DNA of 64,000 nucleotides from Scortum barcoo (lineage: Eukaryota; Chordata; Actinopteri; Centrarchiformes; Terapontidae). Position 1 is the first letter of the stretch. Each line of letters starts with the position of its first letter. Both the position numbers and the translations under genes were made by a program. The notes under the pieces were generated by a model. The model had not been told where the DNA came from. It saw nothing but the letters and a program-made list of their open reading frames with translations, and made no database searches. Below, piece after piece: positions 33,701 through 45,296 of the stretch. Where the stretch lies: positions 17,437,492 to 17,501,491 of the forward strand of contig CM041546.1 in NCBI GenBank assembly GCA_023238725.1, in the 5' to 3' direction.

Positions 33701-35699
33701 GTCAACCCATGACTAGCCATAGAGATTGGGTTAAATTCCCAAACAAACACAAATACAGACAGGGAGTAATGGGGTCTGGTCTGGGATGGGTCAGTGTCTG
33801 TCTGGACGCCTCGATTTTGGGAGAGTTAGACAAAATGGGAATGTGTGCTTAATGTACACATTTGCAATTTTGTGCTTGTAAATTGTGTGTTTGCTAGTGT
33901 GTAAGTCTTTACAATTTGTGCTCAGCTCACTATGTATGTGGATGACTGTGTGCGCATGAACGTGTGTCCTGGATGGATGCGTATGCCTAAATGTGTGAGA
34001 CCATGTTTGCGTATGTGTACCATGTGTCCATTTGATGAGAGCCAAAACACACAAGTGGAAAGCAGCCCAAGGGGTGATTGAAGTTGCTGACATTTTAAGG
34101 CTATTGAAAACAAAAGCTAATAGGCAGCGCCACGTGCTGGAATCGTGTCTGGTTCATGTTTAACAAAACAAGGTCACAGAGGTTGTCGGGCCATGAATTC
34201 CATAAATAACTTGATAATGGGATTTTAAAACAAGCCGTCCACCAGTCATCTCCCCTCCTCTCACACCCTCCCTTTTGCCCGGAACGGGCCCTGTGTGTGT
34301 ATGTGCGCATGTGTGTGTCTTTCAGAATAGAGGGAATATTAGAATGCAAATGGATTCACACCGCATCCTCTCATAAACAACGGTGTTCATTTAACCCCCG
34401 ACCCCTGCATTTAACTGCCCATCAAGTCATTTGTGTTGGGCAAGACACGTGGAAGTAGGCTGAGGGAGGCCAGCAGGGGTGTGTGTGTGTGTCTGTGTGT
34501 GAGTGTGTGTGTGTTTAAGAAAGCACACTGGTGTGTGTACTTGTGGGAATGTGAAGACTAATGTGTGTTTATGAACACAATATGTATGTGTCTGCATGCA
34601 TATATGAGTGTCTGGGTGTGTGTGTTGTGCCTGTTTGTGCAAGTATGTGCATCAGTGTGTCCACACCTGCATCTGTGTGTATCTGTGTGCATGTGCGTCC
34701 ATTTTTTTGAGGTGTGGGTTTCAGAGTTTACCATTTGCAATGCTCGATTAATCTTGTCAGCATGCATTTACAGGGGAATTGAGCACCTTTTAAAGTGGGC
34801 CTGGCTTTGTCACTCTCTCCTTCTCCATCTATTACAGATACACAGACACAGTCCTTTGGAAGACCTTCTGTAGAAAGCGACTGATTAAAACATATTAGAG
34901 GCGCCTTTACTATACAGCACTGGCAAGGATAAAAGTTTCCACCGTTTTATAGTGTTTCAGGTCCATTGCCGTTACAGTCCTTGATTCCAGTGTCAATTTC
35001 TATATCTGACTCTCTATTTCTCAATATTTTCTTTTTTTTCCTTGGCGATTTCAAAAAATAGACTGTCACATTCTTGTTTCTGTATATCATTCCCATTCTT
35101 CGGCTCAGCACAAAGGGGCAGCTTTTGGGCAGTTTTATGACTCTCCGTCCTCCTAGGCTGAGGCCTTTAACTCATAGGCATATGACCATCTGACCCTTTC
35201 ACTGTTGTGGTAAAAGCAGACCAGTGAGTTATGGAAAGTGAACAAAAAGAGAGAAGAGAGGTTAACTTGGAAACAACACAGAGGGAAAAAAAGGAGAATA
35301 AATAGAGACTGGACAGGTGGAGGGGACACAGACAGTGCAGTTCACCAGAGAGAGTGAGAAAAATTTGCAGTGAAGATCAGTGGAGAAATAGGTTGACTCC
35401 TCAGGGGGAGAAAATGTTAGACTTAGTGAGAGGAGAACATGTATCCCTGCTGGTAAGGCCTGAACGCCCCCACCAACCGACAGCTCCTGTCCCAGAGAGC
35501 TTTCTGAGACTCAAATCTTTCTACTGCCTCAGAAACAAATATATTATACATATAAAAAGTGAGAGAGAAAAGCTACGGTGAATTATAAAAGAAAAGATAG
35601 CAGTCAAGTTGTCAGACCAAAAGAGACAGATGCACTTAGTCATGCTGTTAAAGAGAGGATATATAGAAGGAGAGAGTCAGTCAAAGAGAGGCAGAGGGA
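30721..35699. other. Gene-free sequence, mostly AT-rich
   Basis: I see no gene, RNA or clear transposon. From 30720 to 32480 the sequence is AT-rich and plain. The stretch 32480-33060, with TTAAGGCCTC and CATTAATAAC words, is mildly complex. From 33840 to 34700 GTGTG words are frequent, with a GT tract at 34479-34515. An octamer ATGCAAAT lies at 34344-34351. From 35220 to 35700 the plus strand is purine-rich. Confidence 0.5.
34479..34515. repeat. (GT)n microsatellite, imperfect
   Basis: GT units with CT and GA interruptions. GTGTG-rich sequence continues loosely to about 34700. Confidence 0.88.
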
Positions 35700-36180
35700 G
35701 AGTGAGAGCAAACGGGGCCCATTTTAAGAGGGCACACTATGTTCGGCCTCCTGTCTCTTAATCCTGGGCGTTTGTCGCGGCTAATTATGGTGGACAAGCC
35801 TCTTTATCGAACCTGCTCCTGCCATCGGCATTAGGATGCATGAGCTGCGCCTGTTGTTTTAAACGCTCTCTCATTAACCACACAAATCAGTGCTGTTGAC
35901 AGAGTGCTTTTGAATTAAGCGTTGCTCTCGCCCCCACCACTGCGCGCCAATGCGTGCAGGGCCCAGGACAAGGAGCAATTTATAACACCATTAGCCACAC
36001 TCGCCGAGGTTACAGGCATCAAAATTGTTCCCGTCTAATTATTCTTAATGGATACAGGGAGGGAGCGACGCTCAGGACAGCTTTTTCATTAGCCCTCAAT
36101 CAAGAGGGTCGGGGAGAGAGGGGTGGGCCAAATGTACTGCTCAGGCAAACGGGAAATCAAAAATAATCGTGTTTGCTTTT
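35700..36180. promoter_or_regulatory. Long candidate conserved non-coding element
   Basis: The most convincing enhancer-like block by length, about 480 bp without simple repeats. TAATTA homeodomain cores lie at 35782-35787 and 36036-36041. CpGs are kept in GGGCGTTTGTCGCGGC, CATCGGCATT, CACTGCGCGCCAATGCG, ACTCGCCGAGG and GAGCGACGC. Between them are TTGAATTAAGCG and TTTATAACACCATTAGCC words. A plus-strand 70-codon frame overlaps it but shows no domain. Confidence 0.45.
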
Positions 36181-36899
36181 TTCATAATACAACACGAATG
36201 CATAGATGGAGAGAGAAAGGGATGGAGCGAGGGTGAGTGAGGAGACGCAGGGAGGAAAAAAAAAGAAGCACAGCTCGTGACATTAGAAGACTTCTTACTG
36301 TTGTCGAGCGAAAACACACGCATACTGACAAGTGACAGTTCATTTGCTTTTACTGCCTTGCAGACTAATGGCAGAGTAAAACTTATGCTGCGTAATAGAT
36401 TTCTAAGACATGGTTATCTGTTAATGAATGCAGAAGTGAAGATCAAGAGGACAAACATTTAATTGTTCAGATGGGGAGGTTTCACCCTGTGTGCACTCAG
36501 GCATCATTGGTCATTGTTAATGATTATGGAATAGCTGTGGTAAAACTGTATTTTATTAATGAAGCAATCTGATGAATAATTTATTTATAGACAACTAATC
36601 ATTTCTAACCTCATATATCTATTTAGCCTGTGGCTGGCCACAAAACGCTCACCATAACGAGTCAACCATAACCACATTGTGACTACAACTGGTTTAACAG
36701 TACAACATATAGCCAAGGGGCCAATCATTTACCTTCCCTCAACTATCTCACTTCAAACACCAAGGTACCCTCCGCCTGCAATTAACTTCCCCCAAAGAGC
36801 ACTCGATCACACTGTATCTGTCATCTGGATGTGGCGGCGAGAAGAAGAAGAAAAGGAGGGAAGCCAAATAGTGAGTGTTAACCATCTTTTTACAAGCCA
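36181..36899. other. Gene-free sequence
   Basis: No gene is recognised. A plus-strand 61-codon frame at 36277-36462 has mixed composition but no known motif. A 14-bp inverted repeat TGTGGCTGGCCACA lies near 36629. Around 36590 a GACAACTAATCATT word resembles the end of the teleost repeat found at 9274-9648, too short to call. Confidence 0.5.
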
Positions 36900-37100
36900 T
36901 TAAACGGGAGGACATTACCGCGCGGCGTAGTCCCTTAACGAGGACTGACATATGCGAGGGAGGCAGTTAGCACCTAACATTAAGACGCGGCGGCCCACTG
37001 ATGAGATGGGACATTGTCCATGGGGGAGGTATCAGCGTTAATTAGGGGATAATCGGCCGCGCTCTACATCTCCCCGCACCACCATAACCACCAGCCTCTC
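36900..37100. promoter_or_regulatory. Candidate CpG-keeping conserved element
   Basis: CpG-rich for this window: ACCGCGCGGCGTAG near 36918, AACGAGG, AAGACGCGGCGGCCC near 36981, and ATCGGCCGCGC near 37051. A TAATTA core lies at 37039-37044 within GCGTTAATTAGGGG. No frame looks like protein. The CpG density could also mark an unmethylated promoter-like element. Confidence 0.4.
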
Positions 37101-40100
37101 CCCCCACCTTGAAGATGATATAGTAAAGAAAAGGGAGGGGGAGGTGGCATAGTTCATCTGTAGACGGTGTAATTTTCTGCTGTTATTATAGTGGAGATTG
37201 GTACTCCTACTCTCTGCAGGAAGGAAGGAGAACCAGCTGGCAACACCTACCGGAGGATGCATCGTGCCAGGATGTGGCGTAGGAACTGCAGCACATTAAT
37301 CACTTTCCTGCTGCGCTCTATGCCAGTCCTTCTCTTCTTACTGATATCAGAGACAGGGGAGGTTTCATGACATTACAAAAAAAAAAAGCAAAAACAAAAC
37401 AAAAACAGCTAATTCTTCTTCACTCTGAGGAATATTACGTTGCTTATATTTGCTGGTTGGATTACTCATAAACAAAATAGTGCGCCAAAGACGTCTTTTT
37501 TTTACACAACCCAATTTGAGAGTCATACAGAGAGAGCAAAACATAATAATGTGAGCATCAGTGAAATAACAGGATTCCTGGTTCAATGGCAATTCATTCA
37601 TTGCTCAAGAAAAACTTCACTGGAGCTCAAACATCTAAGACCATTAGCAAAGCCATAAAGCATTTAATTGATCTGTTTTTCTAATGGCAGAGCACCGTGG
37701 TTTTGCAGTGCTAAGGGAGTGGACTGGTCATATATGATGGAAGCAGGGCACATGGCGAAGTCTCCCAGGCCATCTTCTCTCGCCTGCAGGGCATCCGGGG
37801 GCACTGATAGAGACAGAATCGGACTAAGCATCCCTCGCACTCCCCAGTTTGGCCCATAGCACTTTGTGTCACAACTGAGAAACAAAAGAGGAGCACATGC
37901 TAGAGCGCACACCGTTTGCACATATGTGCATGAGAGCATGTAAAGGGTTAGGGAGGAAACTGTGTAAAAGAGCAAAAGAGAGAAGAAAGTGGCCAGAGAG
38001 TAGAAACACAATGAGAAAAATCCCTGTATGCCAGCCAGAACATGGTGGTTTGGTGGGGATTTTTACCCAAAAATCATATTGATTTTTTCAACTAATAGGC
38101 TTTTCCTTCATCTAAGACACCGGCGTTAACTGGACCAGGATAACATGCTCCTCCCCTCTTCCCACAATGCCCTTGGGCCACGGTGATGTACAGTGCTGGA
38201 CAGGCCGGAATCATGCCTTCCAGCAGAGCTAGCGAATCAGGTTGAATTATACTCTTTGGGCGCCAGAGCGACATGTCAGGGGATATTCAGGTTGGACACA
38301 GCGAAGCTTCGTTCGTGTGGTCAGTCAGTGCCCTGGAGACAAATGCTTAAGCTCCCCACGTGTGATAGGTTGGCAGATATGTCCATCTCTTTGAATAGCC
38401 ACAGGTTATGGATGCTAAGTGAGAGTGATGAGAGTGAGCCTTACCTTGTAAATCCATGTTAACAAGAAATGTAAACCATTCAGGCTGACCTGCACTTAGG
38501 CTAGATTTATCTTGTTCAAACCTCACTTTTATCACATGTGACACCTCAAGGTACAGTGCACCAACAAATCACTTAGGGAATACATAACTTTTACACACAT
38601 TTGGTCAAGTGATATCTTATTTGTTTTCATCATCCACTGTGTTTTCATTCACAGGAAATGTTTTAATGTAGTATTGCATGAAATATGCATTCAAGGTCTT
38701 ACCAATCCAGCATAAAACAGGGTTTTGATGGAGTAAAAAATAGATGGATATAGAAGATAATCAAGTGTATTAGAAATAAAGGTAGTGATTCAGCCACGCA
38801 GAACACTAACCGTTTTATCCACGCACACCCCAGAAAACAGAAAAAAAGAGGCAAAAAGCGTTAAAGCATGGTAATTAAGTGTGACTAAAACACAACGATA
38901 AGCAGTGATTAATATTCGATTAAAGCCAGAGGAATTCCTTTTAAAGTAATTAAGCGTTTATTAATCCGATTTGTAACCCCTGAAGTGTCTCGGAATATGC
39001 TGAATGCCAAAATGCAATTGGCTCCACACCCTAGCCATTTAAGAAATGTTCCACTTCTCTGCTGCTTCCCAAACACCTCTTTCAACAGCGATGCCGCAGA
39101 CATGCCAGAGGAAGACATTCACCTACTGTATGCAACAATCCCTGCCTAAAGGTCTGACCGTGTCTGGCAGTCAACCACCAACTTTTCACGTCAAGGTTTT
39201 AGCTCCACACGGCACAATAGAGCATCAGACCGAGAGATTGAATGACATTCTGTAGCACCTTGAAGCAGACAAAGGACGTTTGAAAGAATTAGTGGATTGA
39301 AACAGGAGATAACAACAGAAAAGGAACAAGGACATGCACATATTATATGTCTCAATACGGTGTGATGAAACTTTTTGTGAAGTCCATTATTTAAAAAAAT
39401 GCAAGGAAATTTGGATTTCATATTCATTAGTACTTCTTATGCAGTCTTAATGAACTTTAAGTGTCTTTGTATGCATACTGAAGGTAGTCTAAGTGACATT
39501 TTGAATATAAAAATACATCTAACAGGTCTGTGTCTATGTGGTGCATTAATGTACTGGCATAAAGCTACCTTTATATGGTACAACTAATCCGTCAGACAAT
39601 CAGCTAAACCAACAATATAGTATGTCATCTGTATGATAATGGTAGCTTCTTCAATTAAAAATACTGCGTGTCATCAGTTCAAGTCTTGAACATTGAACAA
39701 CACTGGGCAACAGACCACAACAAGTGTCAGCTTTGTGTGGAAAGAAAGCAGTCTGAGGTGGATTTTGAACCAAGCCAGCTGATGCACCTCTCCTCATCAG
39801 CGATGGCAGTCGAACCAGATTTGATCAAAGGCCTCTGTTTTAATAACTTGATGGATGATTTTGCCCAGAGGTAAATGAGAAGAAAACACCTGCTTTGGGT
39901 TAAGACAGCTGACACAGTTAATGCATGTTAATGCTTATTGCTGGTTTAATCAGTAGTGCAGCAGTTTGTCAGGCTCTATGATCAATGCTTTGCTGATCGA
40001 TAAGCTGAGTGGCGGGCTGTACATGGAGTTTCGGTGTAGCAGCAGCAAAATGGTTATAATTCAGGTTTGAATAAGGTGACAGACTTATCAAGACTAAAAT

Positions 40101-40567
40101 TGTTTGTTAGGATTTATCAGAAAAAAATCTCAAACCAATGTGGTGGTGGTGGTTGGGAGGATTCACTTGTTATCATAGAGCATGTGGTAAGATTACCTTT
40201 ACGGCTCTAAGTCAATGATAAATAACTGTAATAATGTGAATAATATGTCTGTTAGTCCGTCAGTTTGCTGCCATTTGTGAGCTGATAAAATATAACTGAA
40301 ATGGGCATATTCCTGTATCTTTATTTATGTACACTGACTTACAAACATAACAGTTTAAAAATAAAACACCATTAAAATTGAACAAAAGTTTCATCACGTT
40401 CACTGTCCAATTTATGGACGGATACTTCAATACTTTCTATCACTGATGGACAGTAGTGAATGGGAAGAGTCTGTAGTGCGCAAACCTCCAGAGGTTAATG
40501 GGGACGGAGATAGAGTCCGTGGTTCTCTTTCCCTCACGTGCCCTTTAATCTCTCCTCTTCCCCTGTA
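37101..40567. other. Gene-free sequence
   Basis: No gene is supported. An A-rich run lies at 37377-37400. The interval 38100-38420 is more complex with scattered CpGs and may hold a weak conserved element. A plus-strand frame at 39668-39874 ends beside a splice-donor-like CAGAGGTAAAT word (near 39866), but no good acceptor or family match goes with it. The part 39900-40560 is plain. Confidence 0.5.
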
Positions 40568-40591
40568 ACGCGCGCGCGCGTGTGTGTGTGT
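40568..40591. repeat. (CG)n(TG)n alternating tract
   Basis: A CGCGCGCGCGCG run passes directly into five TG/GT pairs, all perfectly alternating purine-pyrimidine. CG repeats have the highest Z-DNA tendency of any dinucleotide and are rare in methylated vertebrate genomes because CpG decays. Confidence 0.95.
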
Positions 40592-41892
40592 CTGTGTGAG
40601 ATTGCACAATGCGGTCATGAGGCCTGACAGGGCACTCCGGGGGGCACAAACCAGTGCCACGTCCATCCACTGCACTCTCCACAACGCCATGCCATGTCCT
40701 GACAGGGTCCCGCTATCTCCTTCTGCGTAATTTAACACTACTTTCCCAGGCTCCCCAGACAAGCAAAGTCCAGACACACAACGACACGTTAAACACTGCT
40801 CATATGTCTTGTCGAGTCTACTGTGAGACTTTCACTGCCTGACCCTTTATGTCTTCTTACTCAAATGGTTTTCAGTTCAAGGTGGCAGCTGGCTTCAGGA
40901 ACTTAACCAGTGTTCACACAGTTGTCTCCAGTACCGCTGAAGTGTCCCGTTCACAATATAAATGAAGCCAAAACTGAGTTTAACCTAGTTTCTTAATCTG
41001 ATCTTTGTGGGAATTTTTTGTGTTAAACTTTCCATTTCTTCACCTCATTGATTCTCTAGTCACACGCTATCTCAGCTCCACTTTCTCTCCCTACCTTTGA
41101 CAGTTTCCTGTAAAACAACCCTGATCCTCAGCCTAAGCTCTCTGTCTCTGCTATCCGCTGAGCTTCCCTGCCTGGCCTCCATCTCCAAGCTCCCTCTCCC
41201 CATGGCTCTCTCATCTCGCTGCCCTGCTTGACAGCTTCATCTGATCCACAGGACTTTCAGCAAGAATATCTGGCATTCTGCCCTACCCACAGGACTCTAA
41301 ATCCCACGGTTCATCTTCTTAGGGCTACCGTCCTCCAGCTTCCTGCTCCCACTGGCTCGCAATGTGTGGCAAAGAGTTGTCGTTTCACTCTTGACTAGAG
41401 CACAGGTGAGGCTCTCAGGGGTTAGCTCGCCTGTTCTCGCAATCCTGTAATACTTGGACACAGCAGAGGAGGCTAAGACTGCGCCCTTTCGTATGCAGGA
41501 AATGGTGTATCCCCATGTAAAGCTTTTCCTAGCAGCTTCTTGATGTGACACTCTGACTCACATAGCGCCACCTCTATCTGTGAAGGAACAGAGGGACAAA
41601 AGCCATCTGTATTTTGTCACCATGGAGAGAAAGGACAGGTGAGGGAGGATCTTGCAACAGTGGATACATATCTCATGTCTGACAGCCTGAACTTAAGTGA
41701 TATCCAGGCTGGTGTTATCATAAATCCTATATGAAAAACTGGTATTGAAATACTTTGTTCATATCCGCTTTTGTTTACAAAATATGCCACGTTCATGCAT
41801 ATTGCAACGCCAGTTCTGCCACGCGACCTCGGTTCCTTCCATTCTGGAATCAAAAACACCCCTTAAATATACCCGGGGACAGCCTTGGATGC
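40592..41892. other. Gene-free sequence
   Basis: No gene is recognised. The part 41040-41600 is of even, moderately GC composition with CT-rich words and may be an old, unidentified repeat. AGCGCCACCTCTA near 41563 resembles tails of some fish repeats, without enough length to call. Confidence 0.45.
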
Positions 41893-42125
41893 TGTATCTG
41901 CTGTATCAAGTAAAGTAAAGTTTATATACATGATGTACAATCTGCACAGCCTGCCACATCTTTTATACTTAAACCTTGATTACGATAAGGACAGGAAAAA
42001 AATGTGAGAAACCAGAGGAAGAGCAACAGAGGATAAAGCACTCATCCTGGCTGTTTTATAACATAAAACCAATAACTATACAGCAGAAATGCCACAACTA
42101 TTAACACTATAACAGAATTACATTG
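41893..42125. mobile_element. Probable decayed teleost interspersed repeat
   Basis: CAAGTAAAGTAAAGTTTATA near 41908 and AGAAACCAGAGGAAGAGCA followed by ACAGAGGA (42008-42034) resemble parts of a common fish repeat whose copies carry an AGGAAGAGCAACAGAGGAGG word. No coding frame is left. I recognise it only by these words, so the borders are approximate. Confidence 0.35.
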
Positions 42126-42225
42126 TATAACCACAACTTAAACAAAGATTCGATGACATCTGACCTTTTTTTAAACATCCAATGCCAACATTTTTATGGT
42201 TATGGCATATGAACGATGGTAAGGA

Positions 42226-42292
42226 TATGTTTAAGGGTTAGGCAACAAACAGCCTTGGTTAGGATTAGGAAAAAATAATGGTTTCTGTTAAT
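42226..42292. mobile_element. Fragment of a GGTTAGG-type teleost repeat
   Basis: GTTTAAGGGTTAGGCAACAA and CTTGGTTAGGATTAGGAAAA follow one another as in a repeat common in teleost genomes (consensus near GGTTAGGCAACAAAACCACT then TTGGTTAGGGTTAGGAAAAG). The TTAGG words are not telomeric, because they are not in tandem. Confidence 0.5.
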
Positions 42293-42989
42293 TAAAAAGT
42301 GAGCATGAATTGCAGGACGTAAACTCAAAAATGCCAGCACATTCATGCAATGGCAATTACCATATATACCACAGAGGAATTGGTGTGACAAATCTAAGTA
42401 TGCTTAAAAGAGTAAAAGAGTTTCCGCCAAGAGTAAATTTGTCTGGATTGAAATCCTACAAGTTTGTAAGCGGACTCTAGAACAGGAGAAGCATCAGGGC
42501 TGTCTGTCTGAGATCACTTTACTAGGCGTAGGCATGGCCAACTCCTCCCCCTTCTGGTCAGCTAGACATACCCCCTCCCGTTACAAACACACGCAGACAC
42601 ACTCTCTCCATCTCTCTCACGTACAAACACAAACCCCTGTACCCCCCCATCCCCCCGTCTGTGGCCAGACAGTGAGGGTCCCAACTGCCCCTAAGCCCCT
42701 GTTAAAACCACTCCTCACCTCCCATGTCACTAGGCCATGTCTGTCATTTTGAATCCGCCCATCCTTTCCCGCTCTCGCACAGAGGGCCAAGAGGTTAATA
42801 GGGACCGAAACAATGGTCCAGTGCAGACACAACAAACAATGGCCCGTGGGAGCAGTTTGCCTCTGGGCTGCATCATCTCCCACCATTCTGTGCGCCTTTC
42901 TCTCTCTGCTTTTTTCCCCTCTTCATCCCCATTTCTTTTCCTCTCTTCCTCCTCCTCCCTCGCGCTGACAGTCCCCGTCAATACCCATG
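42293..42989. other. Gene-free sequence with CT-rich right half
   Basis: No gene is seen. From 42590 to 42970 the plus strand is pyrimidine-rich with CTCTC and CCTCC words, and the frames on both strands there are compositional. Confidence 0.5.
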
Positions 42990-43170
42990 TCTCCTGGACA
43001 GTCATTTATACCTATTTGCAAGGTTAATTGCCATTTCATTGGCTGCTATTTATATTTTAAAAAGGCTTGTTAGGAGACTAATAAAGTGACTGTGAAGATG
43101 CTGCAGAAAGGTAATTACCACATACGGTTAACAGTCGGGTGGTGTAAAGTGAAGAGGATGTAGCATTGTC
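42990..43170. promoter_or_regulatory. Candidate conserved non-coding element
   Basis: Words such as GACAGTCATTTATACC, GGTTAATTGCCATTTCATTG, GCTATTTATATTTTAAAAAG and GACTAATAAAGTGACTG lie in a non-repetitive 180-bp island between simple-sequence DNA. TAATTA-like cores are frequent and there is no coding frame. Confidence 0.35.
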
Positions 43171-43968
43171 ATTTCAGTGGCAGAGTTGAGCGTAATTGTT
43201 TCTCTCTGCTGGTGCTGGGAGGGTGAGAGGGAAGGGGAAAAGCTGTTAAATATCCAGTTAGACAGGTGTGTGAAGCAATGAGGAGGGAGGCACAAGGTCC
43301 TGGAGGTCCTGTGTTACATATGTGATGTATATATGAGTCAGAGTGTGTGTATGTGTGTGTTTGAGAGAGAGAGAGTTAGACTGAGTTTCCTCTGTCTAAA
43401 TCAATTTACCTCATTTGACATTAATTATATCACCCACTTCATTTAAAAGTTTAATTCACAGTGTATTACAAAACAGAAAAAAATGCAGAGAAATTATTAT
43501 GTGGTAAAACAATTCTTTTATGACACTAGTTATTGAAAAATTGATTGCAGTAATTAATAATTAATGAATAAAGATTATTTTACATCATCTGGCCACAACC
43601 ATGTCACTATGCTTCAAGCTGCCGGGTGTATTGTCACAAAATAAGTCTTTTTCATGCATTTCAGTGTATGTAAGGGTGTGGGAGTAGGATCGGTAGGAAG
43701 TATAGGAACACAGAAGACTAAAATACTTTACTGACAAAGTCCTTGGCAGATAAAAAATAAATTTAGGTCAGGTAGGTGTACATGATGAAGGTTATAGCAA
43801 GAGTCGCACCTGTCACTCAGCAGCAATGATACTTGAATTTTTTGTGTTTGAATACACTTATGTAAGACACCCCTAAAGACTAGAATGCTTACTTTATAAA
43901 TGCAATGTGTTTTAAATGGTAGATGCTTTTTTAATGAAGCATGTATAGCAAATAAGAAACAACCTGCA

Positions 43969-43990
43969 CATGTTTTAAGCTTAAAACATG
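43969..43990. repeat. Perfect 22-bp palindrome
   Basis: CATGTTTTAAG is followed at once by its reverse complement CTTAAAACATG, with no spacer, giving a perfect palindrome centred on AAGCTT. It stops cleanly on both sides. A perfect 22-bp palindrome is unlikely by chance at any given place. Confidence 0.9.
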
Positions 43991-45095
43991 AATCTCCCAT
44001 TTTCTGTTAAAGGATGCATTCATCTTGTGTATTTTTCATTTGTCAGGAAGTTAACAACATTAAAGCATTTCTCCATCTTTACTGTCTAAGGATGGTAAAA
44101 CTGCAAAATCAACCTTTTTTCATGTCAAACAGATGCGTAGCCTCTCTCTGACGACACTGCTTTTATTTTTGTAGACTAGACAGAGCGCAGACGAAGACGT
44201 GTGTGAGAACAGCGAAAAGACAGAGAGAGGGGAGAGGTGAGAGAGGGAAGATGGAGAAGAATACAATGAAGTGGCTTAGCAGGCTGAGGCTTCCCAAATC
44301 CTTCCATGCGCCCATACGGCGAGCTGAGACAGAAGCAAGAGTCAACTCTTTGCCTTCTGTTTGCTCAGCAACCTAACCCTGCGGGGAGGCAGCGGTAAGA
44401 GAAGAGGGGCAAATGTGTCAGGCGGGTGGGGTGGGATAGGAGTCTGGCACAGGGATACAGATGGGGTCGGAGGAGGTCACATTGTTGATTTCATTCGCTA
44501 TTTTTTGTCTGCCCCGCTTTTCCAAGCACCTCTCCCTACATAAGCTCAAACTTGTTCTGCACAGGCTGACACACATGCACACACACATACAAAAACACAC
44601 TTGTTTACCAATCCTCTGGAACCCCCCCCAGAGAGAAGTGATCAGGGGGTGTCCCCTCCAAACACCTCCTCCCAACACTCCCCCATCCCTCAGTTATTCT
44701 GTTCTGCCGTCGCATTTTTTCAGAGTCAGCAACAAAACGGAGGGTCAAGAAAAAAACATAGGGAGGAAAAAAAAAGGGGGGGGGGGTATCGATTAGCCTT
44801 CAGAGCTCCACGTGGGCCACTTTCATCGATTAGGAACGAGAGAGCAGCAAAGCACCAGCCGTGTTCCTGCTCTCTCTCTCTCTCCCTCTGTCTCTCCTGG
44901 GTCCTTTGTCCATGAAGAGAGCGATATAATGGCCCTTTGAGAGGGAGTGAAGGAGGGAGGCAGAAGACGGAGAAGAGAGGCAAGGGACAAGATGGAGGAG
45001 GGGGCGAAGGATGAGGAGGAGCAGGAGGACGAGGTGGAGGAGGGTGATGGCTGTGGCGTCTAGAGCAGGATAGGAGAGTTCAAGCCTTGCGGCAT

Positions 45096-45137
45096 GGGGG
45101 GGTTGAATGGAGTGATGGGGGAAGGGGGGAGGGGGGG
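45096..45137 (+). other. G-quadruplex-prone run
   Basis: Four G runs of 7, 5, 6 and 7 lie on the plus strand at 45096-45102, 45117-45121, 45124-45129 and 45131-45137. The last three are separated by two bases or one. Such runs can form a four-stranded G-quadruplex. Confidence 0.7.
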
Positions 45138-45279
45138 TAAAGAAAGACACCAAGGCGAGGAAGAGAAAGTCTCAATGACAAAAGGTCGGGGCAGCTGGGC
45201 TTAGGGCGACGGGGACCAAAGGGAGCAGCGGGATAATCTGCTAAAGCCCAGAAAGGAGAGATTCAGCATGCGCGCCACC

Positions 45280-45296
45280 CTCGTAGGGCCTACGAG
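45280..45296. repeat. 17-bp inverted repeat with one central base
   Basis: CTCGTAGG (45280-45287) and CCTACGAG (45289-45296) are perfect complements around a single G. Two CpGs lie in the arms. It sits in CpG-keeping sequence just left of an ATTTGCACATAAATAAGG word. Confidence 0.85.

Noticed and set aside
39668..39880. Open frame ending next to a donor-like CAGAGGTAAAT
   Set aside because: No convincing acceptor upstream and no family recognised. Its codon pattern is not distinctive.
42226..42292. GGTTAGG words read as interstitial telomere repeat
   Set aside because: They are not in tandem TTAGGG units and fit a known type of dispersed fish repeat better.
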